From assembly GCF_000381985.1 (NCBI RefSeq), contig NZ_KB907347.1, forward strand, positions 62,001-126,000: DNA of 64,000 bases. Reading direction: 5' to 3'. The position numbers and the translations under genes are program-made. Origin of the DNA: Novispirillum itersonii subsp. itersonii ATCC 12639. GTDB lineage: Bacteria; Pseudomonadota; Alphaproteobacteria; Rhodospirillales; Rhodospirillaceae. Below, piece after piece: positions 41,449-49,457 of the stretch. Position 1 is the first letter of the stretch. Each line of letters starts with the position of its first letter. A model generated the notes under the pieces. The model did no database searches and had not been told where the DNA came from. It saw nothing but the letters and a program-made list of their open reading frames with translations.

Positions 41449-42011
41449 TTCATACCGTCCCAATAATTTTTTTCTAGAATTAGATCCTGATAATCTTCAC
41501 GTGTTACGCCAACAATAATCCTATCCCAATAACGACCATTCCGAAAATACCAGTTACGCTGACGGCCCTCTACTTTCCAGTTGCACCTGTTGCAGTACAT
41601 GGCGATAGAGCGGTCATTATATTCGATCATCGAACCGTCAAGACGAGCAAGGTGAAGTTCGTCAAAAGCATAGCGCATAATAGCCATGACGGTGTCTACA
41701 CCGATCCCCTTGCCCCTGATTTCCGGAGAGCCCAGCATCATTCCGTGGAAAGCATTATTATTTTTCCAGTCGATGTCGATAAGATTGGCTGTACCCACCA
41801 AGCCAATTCCAGGAACATCAATAGCAAAACGCTGGTTCAGTGAATCACCAGCTAAACCTTCGAACCAACGCCGGGTCGAGGCCATAGAACAGGGGAAATG
41901 CCATCCACCAAGAAGAGGCCAGATTTCAGGATCGTTGCTCCATGCATGAAGCTGCTGAAGATCATCCTCTTCGATGGCGCGTAGCGTGACTTTTTTCCCC
42001 TTAATATTCAT
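41445..42011 (-). CDS. GNAT N-acetyltransferase (RimJ/PseH-like)
   Basis: A 188-residue acetyltransferase: N-terminal KKVTLRAIEEDDLQQLHAWSNDPEIW, acetyl-CoA loop EIRGKGIGVDTVMAIMRYAFDELHLARLDGSMIEYNDRSIAMYCNRCNWKVEG. Members of this group acetylate ribosomal-protein termini or amino-sugars; in this glycan cassette an amino-sugar N-acetyltransferase (PseH-like) is more likely. It overlaps the upstream FemAB-like gene by four bases (ATGA) and the methyltransferase on the other side. Confidence 0.8.
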   Translation of the reverse strand: MNIKGKKVTLRAIEEDDLQQLHAWSNDPEIWPLLGGWHFPCSMASTRRWFEGLAGDSLNQRFAIDVPGIGLVGTANLIDIDWKNNNAFHGMMLGSPEIRGKGIGVDTVMAIMRYAFDELHLARLDGSMIEYNDRSIAMYCNRCNWKVEGRQRNWYFRNGRYWDRIIVGVTREDYQDLILEKNYWDGMK

Positions 42012-42910
42012 TTTACCTGTTGCACCTTCACTGTAGGGCCCCGATAGGCAGGAAAGTAGTTGTTATTCTGGTGGTTGGTCGCCAGACGTTCATAGATTCC
42101 CTCATCAAGGATCTTGCCGCAAATATAAGCGCTGGATGCGGAATTGGCAAAACCGCGCTTGAATCGGGCAAGTCCATCGTCAGGGTTCTCCACATGTCCC
42201 GCACTGCCACCTAGGTTAATGATGCGAGCCTGCGAAAACAGGCGAATGGAATGGTCATTAACTGCGTAAGCTGCTCCCAACGCATATCCAGCCTCGGAAG
42301 AGGCCGCCAGATGACTGTGAAACAAATCGCCATCAAACACCCAGATATGGGCTGCAAGAAGGATATCACCATCGAACGCCCCTACGGTTACAATGTTCTG
42401 CATTGTCGCCAAAGCCTCATGATGAGCTTTCGGGAAGTCATGCACTCCCTTTAGTCCATGGCGTTGGGAAAGATTCGCATACAGATCGATCCAAGCGGGA
42501 AGGTGGTCTTTCAGAGCAAACTGGCGGACAGTAACACACTCCAAAGCTCTGCGAATTTCGTAGCGGTGGTGTTTGCTGGGTTTGGGCTCTCCGATCGAAC
42601 GATCGACCACATAGTGAGTCTTGAAGGGCGTGACGATATCGAAGCATTCGGATATCCGGTCAATGCTTGGACAATTGAAACCATCCAGCACCAATGTGAC
42701 CGACACCGCGCCTATCTTTCTCAACCGCTCAAGGCCTGCTGACAGGTCTGCCGACCGGGAGATGACGCTCAGCGGATAAGGACCGCTGACATCAAACAAT
42801 CCATCAGCAATAGGATGGATGATAGCCCAGCTTTCCCATTCAGGTATCTCAACGGGCGAGCCCAAATGCATTAGAGAGCGCGCGTATACTTCGGTTGCAT
42901 AAGGATGCAT
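42008..42910 (-). CDS. FemAB/BioF2-like acyltransferase
   Basis: A 300-residue protein with a duplicated GNAT-type fold. The signature is HHRYEIRRALECVTVRQF, then WIDLYANLSQRHGLKG, VGAFDGDILLAAHIWVFDGDLFHSHLAASSEAGYALGAAYAV, and LGGSAGHVENPDDGLARFKRGFANS, the last matching the C-terminal acyl-CoA or tRNA-binding half of Acetyltransf_6. Such proteins in polysaccharide loci transfer acyl or aminoacyl groups. ATG 42910; two bases separate its start from the aminotransferase stop. Substrate unknown. Confidence 0.72.
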   Translation of the reverse strand: MHPYATEVYARSLMHLGSPVEIPEWESWAIIHPIADGLFDVSGPYPLSVISRSADLSAGLERLRKIGAVSVTLVLDGFNCPSIDRISECFDIVTPFKTHYVVDRSIGEPKPSKHHRYEIRRALECVTVRQFALKDHLPAWIDLYANLSQRHGLKGVHDFPKAHHEALATMQNIVTVGAFDGDILLAAHIWVFDGDLFHSHLAASSEAGYALGAAYAVNDHSIRLFSQARIINLGGSAGHVENPDDGLARFKRGFANSASSAYICGKILDEGIYERLATNHQNNNYFPAYRGPTVKVQQVK

Positions 42911-42912
42911 TA

Positions 42913-43932
42913 TTACAAGGCCTGCCGAAGAGAAGTGGCAACTGATCTCATTTGATCCGCATCATACCGCTGATCACAGGGAAGTGAGATCAGACTTTGT
43001 GACAAAAGATGAGCTTCCGGGAATTCGGCGCTGGCGACAGGAAGCGAGGTCCAGTGAACGGCCGCGAATATCTTATCGGCGTGCAGATGACGCAAGACAC
43101 GATCCCTCTGATCTGGCGGCAGTCTGATGGGAAAGCAAAACGGCGTTTCTTTTGTGCTACGCGATTGAGGTAACAAGAATTCACCAATGTTTTCTTTGAG
43201 GATGGCGAAATTGCGCCTCCGCTTTTTTGCTATGCTCTCTGGTTCGAGAAGTGCCAGCGCCGCCATTGTCAGTCGTGTCATCTTGGTGCGATCCACGGTC
43301 ATAGCGGTTTCTTTTGCCTGATTATCAGGATGCCAGATCGAGGAGTTTTCCTGCATCTCGTCTTCGTAGCGCAATAGCGGGGCACGCCAAAGGGCATCCG
43401 CGTCGCGCGGGTTATCCGTCGGCTGCGGGGGGGGGCATTTAGAATGCTTGGCCACAAGGATGCCTCCATCGGCAACCCCGATCACCTTTCGCGGGCTGAA
43501 CAGGCGCCAGTCGCCCCACGCCTCTTCATCAGGCAGCACACAATGGGCACAATCCTCGACAAACGTTATGTCAGGCCGTCCGGTCACGAAATTCAGGAAG
43601 GCTTGATCCGGTTGGTAGCCGAAGTAATTTACCCCCAGAATCATGTCACCGGGTTGTGCCTGCTTCAGGTCCTCGACATCCGGACTCAAATTTGCATTCA
43701 GGCGGTAGTAGTGGCGCAGACTGAAGGGAACTCCTTCCGTCACTGCAACACATATGAACGCTGGCAGCCAAACGCGAGGAGGCGAAAGCTGGGAAATCAA
43801 CGCCGCCAAGGCAGAGCGGGCATTGCGGAAGGCCGCAAAGGGGCACCCTGCCGTCCATGCCTTCAGCAGCCCGCCAGTGCCTAGCGGGAGTTCCAGAGGC
43901 AAAAACCCCCCGATGGCGACTGCCTTTGACAT
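42913..43932 (-). CDS. PLP-dependent (DegT/DnrJ-like) aminotransferase, divergent
   Basis: A 339-residue fold-type-I PLP enzyme. FRNARSALAALISQL near the start, VWLPAFICVAVTEGV, Asp in FVEDCAHCVLPDE (PLP N1 contact), and the Schiff-base Lys149 in LFSPRKVIGVADGGILVAK. It is more divergent than the other aminotransferase at 46316, with a different lysine motif. The frame reads GTG-ATG; ATG 43932 overlaps the GT61 gene's TGA by one base and is chosen. Probably a sugar aminotransferase or related PLP enzyme in the island's pathway. Confidence 0.75.
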   Translation of the reverse strand: MSKAVAIGGFLPLELPLGTGGLLKAWTAGCPFAAFRNARSALAALISQLSPPRVWLPAFICVAVTEGVPFSLRHYYRLNANLSPDVEDLKQAQPGDMILGVNYFGYQPDQAFLNFVTGRPDITFVEDCAHCVLPDEEAWGDWRLFSPRKVIGVADGGILVAKHSKCPPPQPTDNPRDADALWRAPLLRYEDEMQENSSIWHPDNQAKETAMTVDRTKMTRLTMAALALLEPESIAKKRRRNFAILKENIGEFLLPQSRSTKETPFCFPIRLPPDQRDRVLRHLHADKIFAAVHWTSLPVASAEFPEAHLLSQSLISLPCDQRYDADQMRSVATSLRQAL

Positions 43933-45527
43933 CACTCGACCGCTTCCTTTAGGCCCATTTCCGTCAAGGCGGCAAGAATTTTAGGCAATGAAACACTGTA
44001 ATTGGAATGCTTATCCGTCAGCTTTGACTGTTCACCACAAATGAAATAGGGCTTATAGCCCAACTCCTCCATCGGACCTTGAAAATTTCCCCAATTGTAC
44101 AAGAATGGCTGAGCTAAAATAAGGATTTTGACGCTTGGTGATGCATAGATCAAGTTGAGCAGGGACGAACCGTTAGGTGCGACAATCCATTCAGCGGAAC
44201 TGAACAAGTCTATCTGCTGCTGTAGGTTAAGATCCTCGATATAAACATTCTCGAACCCTAGATTGCCCAAGGCTCCGATGATTTCCTCTTCGTTAAGCAA
44301 GAGGCGCCACTGCATGTTTCGCCGCCCCAGAAAAATACGCTTTTTGGGGGACCCAGAAATATCTGAGCCGACTTTATTTTGTAGAAAGCGCAGCGCTCTG
44401 GGTGAAAGAGCCCCAATCTCATGCTGCGGGATCGTGTGTGGCTGCAAATGTACAGGGTAATAGGTCGGCGACGGAGCTACAAGAAGTCGGCGACACATAA
44501 AGGAAGTATTGAGCGGTAAAACAATAATTTCGTTTTTAACGATACGCTGCAGGTATTCCAGATGAGTAGGCGGCATCCCCTCGTCCACGATGATAGGCAA
44601 GGAATCAAAATCGGGATGCTGCATCAAGAATTCCAGCTTCGGCAGGAATTCTGGGAACCAGTGCCCAAAGGAGTTGGAGGCCAATCCCGCCATCCAGATC
44701 CCGCCTGCGATTTCCTGCTTCTGGTAGCCGTCTGCGTTGAGTAAAACCTTGTTGTCCTGATAGAAAATCACTGGAGGTTGCCCCAGGAAGGAGGCGAACG
44801 AACCATATTTAGGATGACCAGCCAAATCGTTCAGGAGATAGCCATCTGCGGTTTGGACAAACGTGCAGCGGCTGTAAATGCAGGCATCCGTGATATCCGT
44901 TACATAGGGTTTGTTTCCGGACGAGAAGAGTCGTTCTTCGCTCGCAGCCTGTCCCCACACCCTTGGAGGAACATAAGGAATAGTCTCGATTTCGCAGACA
45001 TTGAGCAAAGGGCCCCCCCCGACCGTCATGGCCCAGTCTTGGACAGATAAGACTGGCATCACGGACGCTGTGCTCTTGCTTTCCGGATGGAGGCGTATGA
45101 AAGACTCAAATGCGGCATCAATGCCTGCGACACTGCATTCGACGGCCAAGAATTCCCGCTCCGTATCGGCATTACCCGGATTTATATTCAGAGCGCGGCG
45201 CAAATAATCATAGGCTTCTGGTTTTCGATCGAGGCCCTTAAGGGCGACGCCGGCGATGAAATTGGAAAGCCACTGCTTGTCATTCAGATTGACCGCCTTC
45301 ATGGCCATGCTCGCAGCTTCAGCCAAGCGTCCTTGTTGCTGATACCCGTAGGCCAGAGTCGACATGGCTTCATGGGACAGAGGCGCCGCCCTCAGTATCT
45401 CATGACCGACTTCATCAGCTTTGATCCACTGCCCAGACTGCACCAACATTTCTAGGTGTCTGATCTGTTGATCTATCTCTCGCCGAACAAGCCGCTTATA
45501 GAAGGAACGCAGCCAAGAGATCAGCAT
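43932..45527 (-). CDS. TPR-GT61 family glycosyltransferase
   Basis: A 531-residue protein. Residues about 20-140 are TPR-like helical repeats (SHEAMSTLAYGYQQQGRLAEAASMAMKAVNLNDKQWLSNFIAGVALKG). The C-terminal two-thirds are the GT61 (DUF563) domain: NSFGHWFPEFLPKLEFLMQHPDF, KKRIFLGRRNMQWRLLLNEEEI, and EWIVAPNGSSLLNLIYASPSVKIL. GT61 enzymes transfer xylose, GlcNAc or related sugars onto glycans or proteins; the acceptor is unknown. ATG 45527. Among island genes it is the only evident glycosyltransferase. Confidence 0.85.
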   Translation of the reverse strand: MLISWLRSFYKRLVRREIDQQIRHLEMLVQSGQWIKADEVGHEILRAAPLSHEAMSTLAYGYQQQGRLAEAASMAMKAVNLNDKQWLSNFIAGVALKGLDRKPEAYDYLRRALNINPGNADTEREFLAVECSVAGIDAAFESFIRLHPESKSTASVMPVLSVQDWAMTVGGGPLLNVCEIETIPYVPPRVWGQAASEERLFSSGNKPYVTDITDACIYSRCTFVQTADGYLLNDLAGHPKYGSFASFLGQPPVIFYQDNKVLLNADGYQKQEIAGGIWMAGLASNSFGHWFPEFLPKLEFLMQHPDFDSLPIIVDEGMPPTHLEYLQRIVKNEIIVLPLNTSFMCRRLLVAPSPTYYPVHLQPHTIPQHEIGALSPRALRFLQNKVGSDISGSPKKRIFLGRRNMQWRLLLNEEEIIGALGNLGFENVYIEDLNLQQQIDLFSSAEWIVAPNGSSLLNLIYASPSVKILILAQPFLYNWGNFQGPMEELGYKPYFICGEQSKLTDKHSNYSVSLPKILAALTEMGLKEAVE

Positions 45528-45530
45528 GGA

Positions 45531-46292
45531 TTACCTCGCTGTGAAACCGCCATCAACCATGTAGGTGCCCCCGTGGCAGGAGGAGGCATCTTCGCTGCAC
45601 AGAAACGCCGCCATGGCAGCCACTTCCTTCGCCGTCACGTAGCGCTGCAGCGGCAGCGCTTTCGACGCGTCCCCCCCACCCCCGAATCTCTGAGGATCAC
45701 GGGCGATGAAAGCAGCATCCAGCCGCTGCATCATCTCTGATTTTACAGGGCCAGGGCAAATGGCATTAACGCGAATACCCAGCGGTCCGACCTCAAGCGC
45801 CGTAGCCCGCATCAATCCGATCACCGCATGCTTGCTGATGGTGTAAGCACCCAGAAATCCCGTTCCGACCACACCCGAAATCGAAGACAATAGAACGATA
45901 CTACCAGATCGCGCGGTTTTCATATCGCGAAGGCACTGCTGTAGCCACAGTAGTGATCCGCGGACATTGACCGCCAGAATCTTATCCAAGTCATTGACTG
46001 ATAAGTCTTCGATCCCACACACAGGCCCTTCGATGCCCGCCGCAAGAACCGCTGCATCAATCGGTCCCAGCTCCGAGGAAAAACGTTCGTAAGCATCCGA
46101 TACGGCATTGGGAACGGAAGCATCGGCAGCGATGAAACAATCGTCCGTACTGTCGCTCTTCTCTCGTGGCGGCACGCTCAGGTCGGTCAGGGCCAATCTT
46201 GCCCCTTGCTGACGAAACAACGTCGCGCAAGCCTGCCCGATCACACCCGACGCACCGGTAATCAAGACAGTCTTGCCTTGGAAAGAAAGCAT
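45531..46292 (-). CDS. short-chain dehydrogenase/reductase
   Basis: A 253-residue classical SDR: cofactor motif VLITGASGVIGQAC at residues 8-21, VLAAGIEGP, NVRGSLLW, catalytic Ser-Tyr-Lys in LLSSISGVVGTGFLGAYTISKHAVIG, and INAICPGPVKSEMM. NAD(P)-dependent oxidation/reduction of a hydroxyl or keto group, here presumably on a sugar-nucleotide or carbon intermediate. ATG 46292 is behind GAGGGG; the TTG at 46310 is an alternative. It directly precedes the GT61 gene (3-bp gap). Confidence 0.85.
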   Translation of the reverse strand: MLSFQGKTVLITGASGVIGQACATLFRQQGARLALTDLSVPPREKSDSTDDCFIAADASVPNAVSDAYERFSSELGPIDAAVLAAGIEGPVCGIEDLSVNDLDKILAVNVRGSLLWLQQCLRDMKTARSGSIVLLSSISGVVGTGFLGAYTISKHAVIGLMRATALEVGPLGIRVNAICPGPVKSEMMQRLDAAFIARDPQRFGGGGDASKALPLQRYVTAKEVAAMAAFLCSEDASSCHGGTYMVDGGFTAR

Positions 46293-46315
46293 GCTACGCC
46301 CCTCAGTCAAAGCTA

Positions 46316-47464
46316 TTATGTATCGGCAGCCAATGCATCCGCCAACACAGAAAAGGAACGCGCCATCTCATGCCGAGGCAGCTTGCGCCAGAAAGGAAGT
46401 CCTAGCACAGTTTTGCCCAGTCGCTCCGTCTGAACCAGATCCTCACGACCGAATTTGTTGTAAGCGGGATGCTGGTGGCAACCGCCCCCCCACCAGCAAC
46501 GCGTCTCGACGCCGTGTTCGGTCATATAGTTCATGATCCGGGGCAGATTGCTCTCATGATCATTAAGCTGAAGCAGGCCATAGGTCGAAACCCAGTCCCC
46601 GACCATGACGTCTGGAACATGCGCATGGGGGGCCAATGGCGCGGCCAGCTCGCGGAACTGTATCGTTAGATCGACCCATTCCTGACGGGTATCGGCCCAC
46701 TGGTCGAACTGGGCCAATCCGACCGCGGCATACATTTCGCCCAGTTTCGAGTTCCAACCAGGCAGGCAAGCTTCGCGTGAACCGAAGAAGCCGAAGTTAC
46801 CAAAACGGCGGATGCGATCAGCCAGTGCCGCATCGGAGGTGATCACAAATCCCCCCTCACCGATGCCAAATACTTTCGTGGCATGCAGGCTGACGACAAT
46901 CGGAATATGGCTGACAGGCACCGGCGGCAATCCACCGGCCATCGTCAGGCTGTCGAAACTCGCCGCAGCATCAATCACAACAGGGACCCCGGTCGTAGTT
47001 TCAAAGGCCTCCCAAGCCGCCACGTCGATAGGGGCACCGAACGGCGCCACTGGCATGACTGCAGCAACGGTCTTACCTTCAGTGCGAAGCCTTTCAACCA
47101 AGACGCCAAGCTGCGAGGGGTCCAAGGACCAAGTTTCGGCCGCCACATCGGCAAAATAAGGTATCATCCCAGCTAATAGAATAGCAGCTGGGCTAGCAAC
47201 AAACGTCCAAGACGGCACAATACAAAGAGAATTCAGCGGGAGATCATCTAAATTCCGCGCTCTAAGAGCCTGCACTAGTGCCATCGTGCAATTGCTACTG
47301 GTTACAACATTTCCAGAAGAGCACCGCAGAGCCTGCAAAATTCGAGCTTCGAACTCAACAAGCAAAGGCCCATTGTTGCTGTAATATCTATTGGCGTCAA
47401 TTCGCGAGATGAATGGAAAAATCTCCTCAGCTTTAGGAAGGAGCGGCTTGAAGACCGAAATCAT
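46316..47464 (-). CDS. DegT/DnrJ/EryC1/StrS sugar aminotransferase
   Basis: A 382-residue PLP enzyme: SRIDANRYYSNNGPLLVEFEARI and VTSSNCTMALVQAL at the start, VIDAAASFDSL (Asp for PLP), and the Schiff-base Lys197 in SLHATKVFGIGEGGFVI, followed by NSKLGEMYAAVGLAQF. This subfamily makes amino-sugar nucleotides from keto-sugars. As the first gene of the eight-gene island operon it points to amino-sugar or N-acyl-sugar synthesis. ATG 47464 is followed upstream by an AT-rich promoter region. No 4,6-dehydratase or nucleotidyltransferase is in the window, so the keto-sugar comes from elsewhere. Confidence 0.88.
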   Translation of the reverse strand: MISVFKPLLPKAEEIFPFISRIDANRYYSNNGPLLVEFEARILQALRCSSGNVVTSSNCTMALVQALRARNLDDLPLNSLCIVPSWTFVASPAAILLAGMIPYFADVAAETWSLDPSQLGVLVERLRTEGKTVAAVMPVAPFGAPIDVAAWEAFETTTGVPVVIDAAASFDSLTMAGGLPPVPVSHIPIVVSLHATKVFGIGEGGFVITSDAALADRIRRFGNFGFFGSREACLPGWNSKLGEMYAAVGLAQFDQWADTRQEWVDLTIQFRELAAPLAPHAHVPDVMVGDWVSTYGLLQLNDHESNLPRIMNYMTEHGVETRCWWGGGCHQHPAYNKFGREDLVQTERLGKTVLGLPFWRKLPRHEMARSFSVLADALAADT

Positions 47465-47636
47465 TTCAAACTATCTACCCGGGAGATTTAAGACAAAAAT
47501 GGAGATGCTTTACATAGGCAAGGCCATTATAGATTATCTCTATTAAACCTAAAAGGCAATCTCGAATTCTACAGGAGCTGTACCGCAGGGTGCCGCGGTA
47601 CAGGGCCACTCAACAGCCGACGTGAGCCTTCAGCAC

Positions 47637-47666
47637 ATGGAGAAAGAGCCTCCAAGGTTTCTCCAT
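47637..47666. repeat. perfect 9-bp inverted repeat at the island boundary
   Basis: ATGGAGAAA (47637-47645) and TTTCTCCAT (47658-47666) flank a 12-nt loop. There is no T-run on either side. It may be a transcription stop for a former neighbour or a scar at the island edge. Confidence 0.5.
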
Positions 47667-47667
47667 C

Positions 47668-47769
47668 ATGGCACACCGCCACGCGATTCCTAGGCGTTTA
47701 GTCCCCGGTCCGGCTCTGTTCACCGGGGCGGCGGCCGTGATGGCGGGCAATGTGCTGGTGTTGACCTGA
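47668..47769 (+). pseudogene. possible 3' remnant of a DMT/EamA transporter gene
   Basis: A 33-codon frame ends PALFTGAAAVMAGNVLVLT-stop, like the last membrane helix of EamA-type exporters. The frame has no body: AT-rich island sequence lies upstream. If real, the transporter gene was truncated when the island arrived. Too short for certainty. Confidence 0.3.
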
Positions 47770-47794
47770 CGGCGGGCGGGGTAGCGCCTGCCCG

Positions 47795-48508
47795 TCAGGG
47801 CGGAGAGTGCAGGGTGGCGCGCAGCCAGCGCAGATAGTCAGGCAGGCTGCGCGCCGGCTCTTCAGGAAAACAGGTGTCGCTGACCTCCAGCCCGATGATT
47901 CGGTCCAGCCGGAAATGGCGGAACTCCCCGCGCAGTTCACACCATGCCGCCAGCATCCAGAACGGTCCGAAACAGGCCAGCTCCAACGGCCTGACCCAGC
48001 GGTCGGTGCTGCCGTCAACCGCCTGCTGATCCGGGCGCTGATAGGTCAGGCGGGTCCGCCGCCGCTCGCGGATGGCCTGCCGCAACGGGGCGGCCAGAAC
48101 CCCTGAGGGATCAGCCGTCAGGCTGAGGGGCATGTGCAGGGAGTCCCGCAACAGATGCTCTGCCGCAGCGGGTGACAGGACGGCACGGATTTTATCCAGC
48201 GCCTGTTGTCCCGCTTCGGCCAGAGCCGGGTCGCCAAGGGACCGCAGAGCCCGGATTCCCGCAGCGACAGCTTCGACCTGTTCCAGCGTGAAGGTGACCG
48301 GGGGCAGGGTCAGGGCCGGTGAAATACGGTACCCGACCCCTGCTTCGCCGTCGATCGGCAGACCGTTGGCCTGAAGATGGGCAATGTCACGGTATACAGT
48401 CCTGACCGACAGGCCAAGATCTGCAGCCAGTGCTGCTGCGGTAATGGCCCGGCCCTGTGTTGCCTTTAACAGGGTCACGAGGTGAAACAGACGGTCGGCC
48501 CGGCGCAT
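47795..48508 (-). CDS. HTH-WYL transcriptional regulator (YafY type)
   Basis: A 237-residue regulator. The N-terminal winged helix is MRRADRLFHLVTLLKATQGRAITAAALAADLGLSVRTVYRDIAHLQANGLPIDGEAGVGYRI. The WYL domain follows (RRTRLTYQRPDQQAVDGSTDRWVRPLELACFGPFWMLAAWCELRGEFRHFRLDRI); the literal WYL triplet is replaced by WML. Such proteins sense small ligands or nucleotides. It is divergent from a 110-residue protein gene, a frequent arrangement in which the regulator controls its neighbour. ATG 48508. Confidence 0.88.
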   Translation of the reverse strand: MRRADRLFHLVTLLKATQGRAITAAALAADLGLSVRTVYRDIAHLQANGLPIDGEAGVGYRISPALTLPPVTFTLEQVEAVAAGIRALRSLGDPALAEAGQQALDKIRAVLSPAAAEHLLRDSLHMPLSLTADPSGVLAAPLRQAIRERRRTRLTYQRPDQQAVDGSTDRWVRPLELACFGPFWMLAAWCELRGEFRHFRLDRIIGLEVSDTCFPEEPARSLPDYLRWLRATLHSPP

Positions 48509-48632
48509 GGGGGCGATGTTCTCCCGCTCGGGGCTGGTCTGCTGACACAGGGCTGTCAGCAGGGGTATGGCAGGGTAACGCCTGTTGGGGCCGGATCAAG
48601 CCCCTGCCTTCTGACTTCAGGGAATTTTACGG

Positions 48633-48965
48633 ATGCAGCCTGTTGCCCATGCCATTGAACTGTCGTCGTTCCGGGCCCGAGCCGGGGTCAGCGATGAAGA
48701 GATTGTCGCCGCGTATCGCCTGATCCGGCAGGAGTACATGCCGCAGCAGCCGGGGGTGATTCATCATGACTGGTTCCGCCGTGACAGCGGGGAGTGGGTG
48801 GATCTGCTGGTGGCGGAGAGTCTTGAGGCAGCTCACCGCGCCTGCGCAGGATGGCTGGATCATCCGGCGACACGGGCCCTGATGGCCCTGATGGAGCCGG
48901 GCAGCACTGATCTGGCTTTCTGGATACCGGGGGCCTTGCCCGCCTTCCTGACTGTGGGGGAATAG
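48633..48965 (+). CDS. small dimeric alpha/beta-barrel-like protein
   Basis: A 110-residue protein with a beta-alpha-beta pattern: AIELSSFRARAGVSDEEIVAAYRLIRQEYMPQQPGVIHHDWFRR and WVDLLVAESLEAAHRACAGW, like ferredoxin-type dimeric barrels (ABM/stress-responsive families). ATG 48633 has AGGGA upstream. It is divergent from the WYL regulator. The His-His (VIHHDW) and following acidic residues could bind a ligand or metal, but no family is firmly assigned. Confidence 0.65.
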   Translation: MQPVAHAIELSSFRARAGVSDEEIVAAYRLIRQEYMPQQPGVIHHDWFRRDSGEWVDLLVAESLEAAHRACAGWLDHPATRALMALMEPGSTDLAFWIPGALPAFLTVGE

Positions 48966-48974
48966 GGGGATCTG

Positions 48975-49457
48975 TCAGTTGGCGGGCTGGCCGGTGGCTG
49001 TCAGGGGCAGGGATGTCAGGTGCGTCTGGCCATCCCAGCCTTCCACCCACAGCCACAGGCGCGGTGTGGTGCCGGGGGGCTGCGGCGGGAACGGCAGGTG
49101 TGCCGATGGCGTCGTGACGCCGCCGTGTAAAATCGCCCCCTCGGCCCGCAGGGTGCTGTCTGCCGGTGGGGTGGGGGCGACCAGCAGCCGGGCCTGACGG
49201 ATTGCCGGGGCGCAACCGTCGCACCAGTGCAGGAAGAATTCCTTTTCCGGATATGGGCCTTCCGCAGTCTGGGGCGGGGTGTCGTCCAGCGGCCACAGGC
49301 GGGCTGACCACGGCCCCGCCTGCACGGCGGTACCGTCCGGCAGGGGGCCAGCGGGCAGCGGCCTGACCGTTTCAGGCAGCAGGGCCAGCGGGATCAGAAC
49401 CAGAAAGACGGCCCAGTGACAGCGGTTGCGCCACAGCAGGGGCAGCAGGCGGATCAT
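48975..49457 (-). CDS. membrane-anchored protein with Cys-x2-Cys, linked to iron uptake
   Basis: A 160-residue protein. One N-terminal helix (WAVFLVLIPLALLPETV) anchors a domain that contains HWCDGCAPAIRQARLLV at about residues 77-93, a His-Trp-Cys-x2-Cys motif suited to metal or disulfide chemistry. The C-terminal half is Pro-rich with aromatic strands (PRLWLWVEGWDG). It overlaps the PepSY protein gene by four bases (ATGA). Genes of this type ride with PepSY-TM/TonB-receptor loci, and the function is not known. The start ATG 49457 has a GGAGACAC site. Confidence 0.68.
   Translation of the reverse strand: MIRLLPLLWRNRCHWAVFLVLIPLALLPETVRPLPAGPLPDGTAVQAGPWSARLWPLDDTPPQTAEGPYPEKEFFLHWCDGCAPAIRQARLLVAPTPPADSTLRAEGAILHGGVTTPSAHLPFPPQPPGTTPRLWLWVEGWDGQTHLTSLPLTATGQPAN

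Larger units (their letters stand above)
47465..47794. other. island boundary region (330 bp)
   Basis: The first about 115 bp are AT-rich and probably hold the promoter of the island operon. GC content jumps back up near 47581. The rest carries hairpins (TACCGC/GCGGTA at 47581-47600; ATGGAGAAA/TTTCTCCAT at 47637-47666) and a short reading frame that resembles a transporter end. Confidence 0.5.

Noticed and set aside
47701-48018. Minus-strand frame at 47698-48018 as a gene
   Set aside because: Shadow of the WYL regulator's C-terminus in another frame; composition and codons do not support it.
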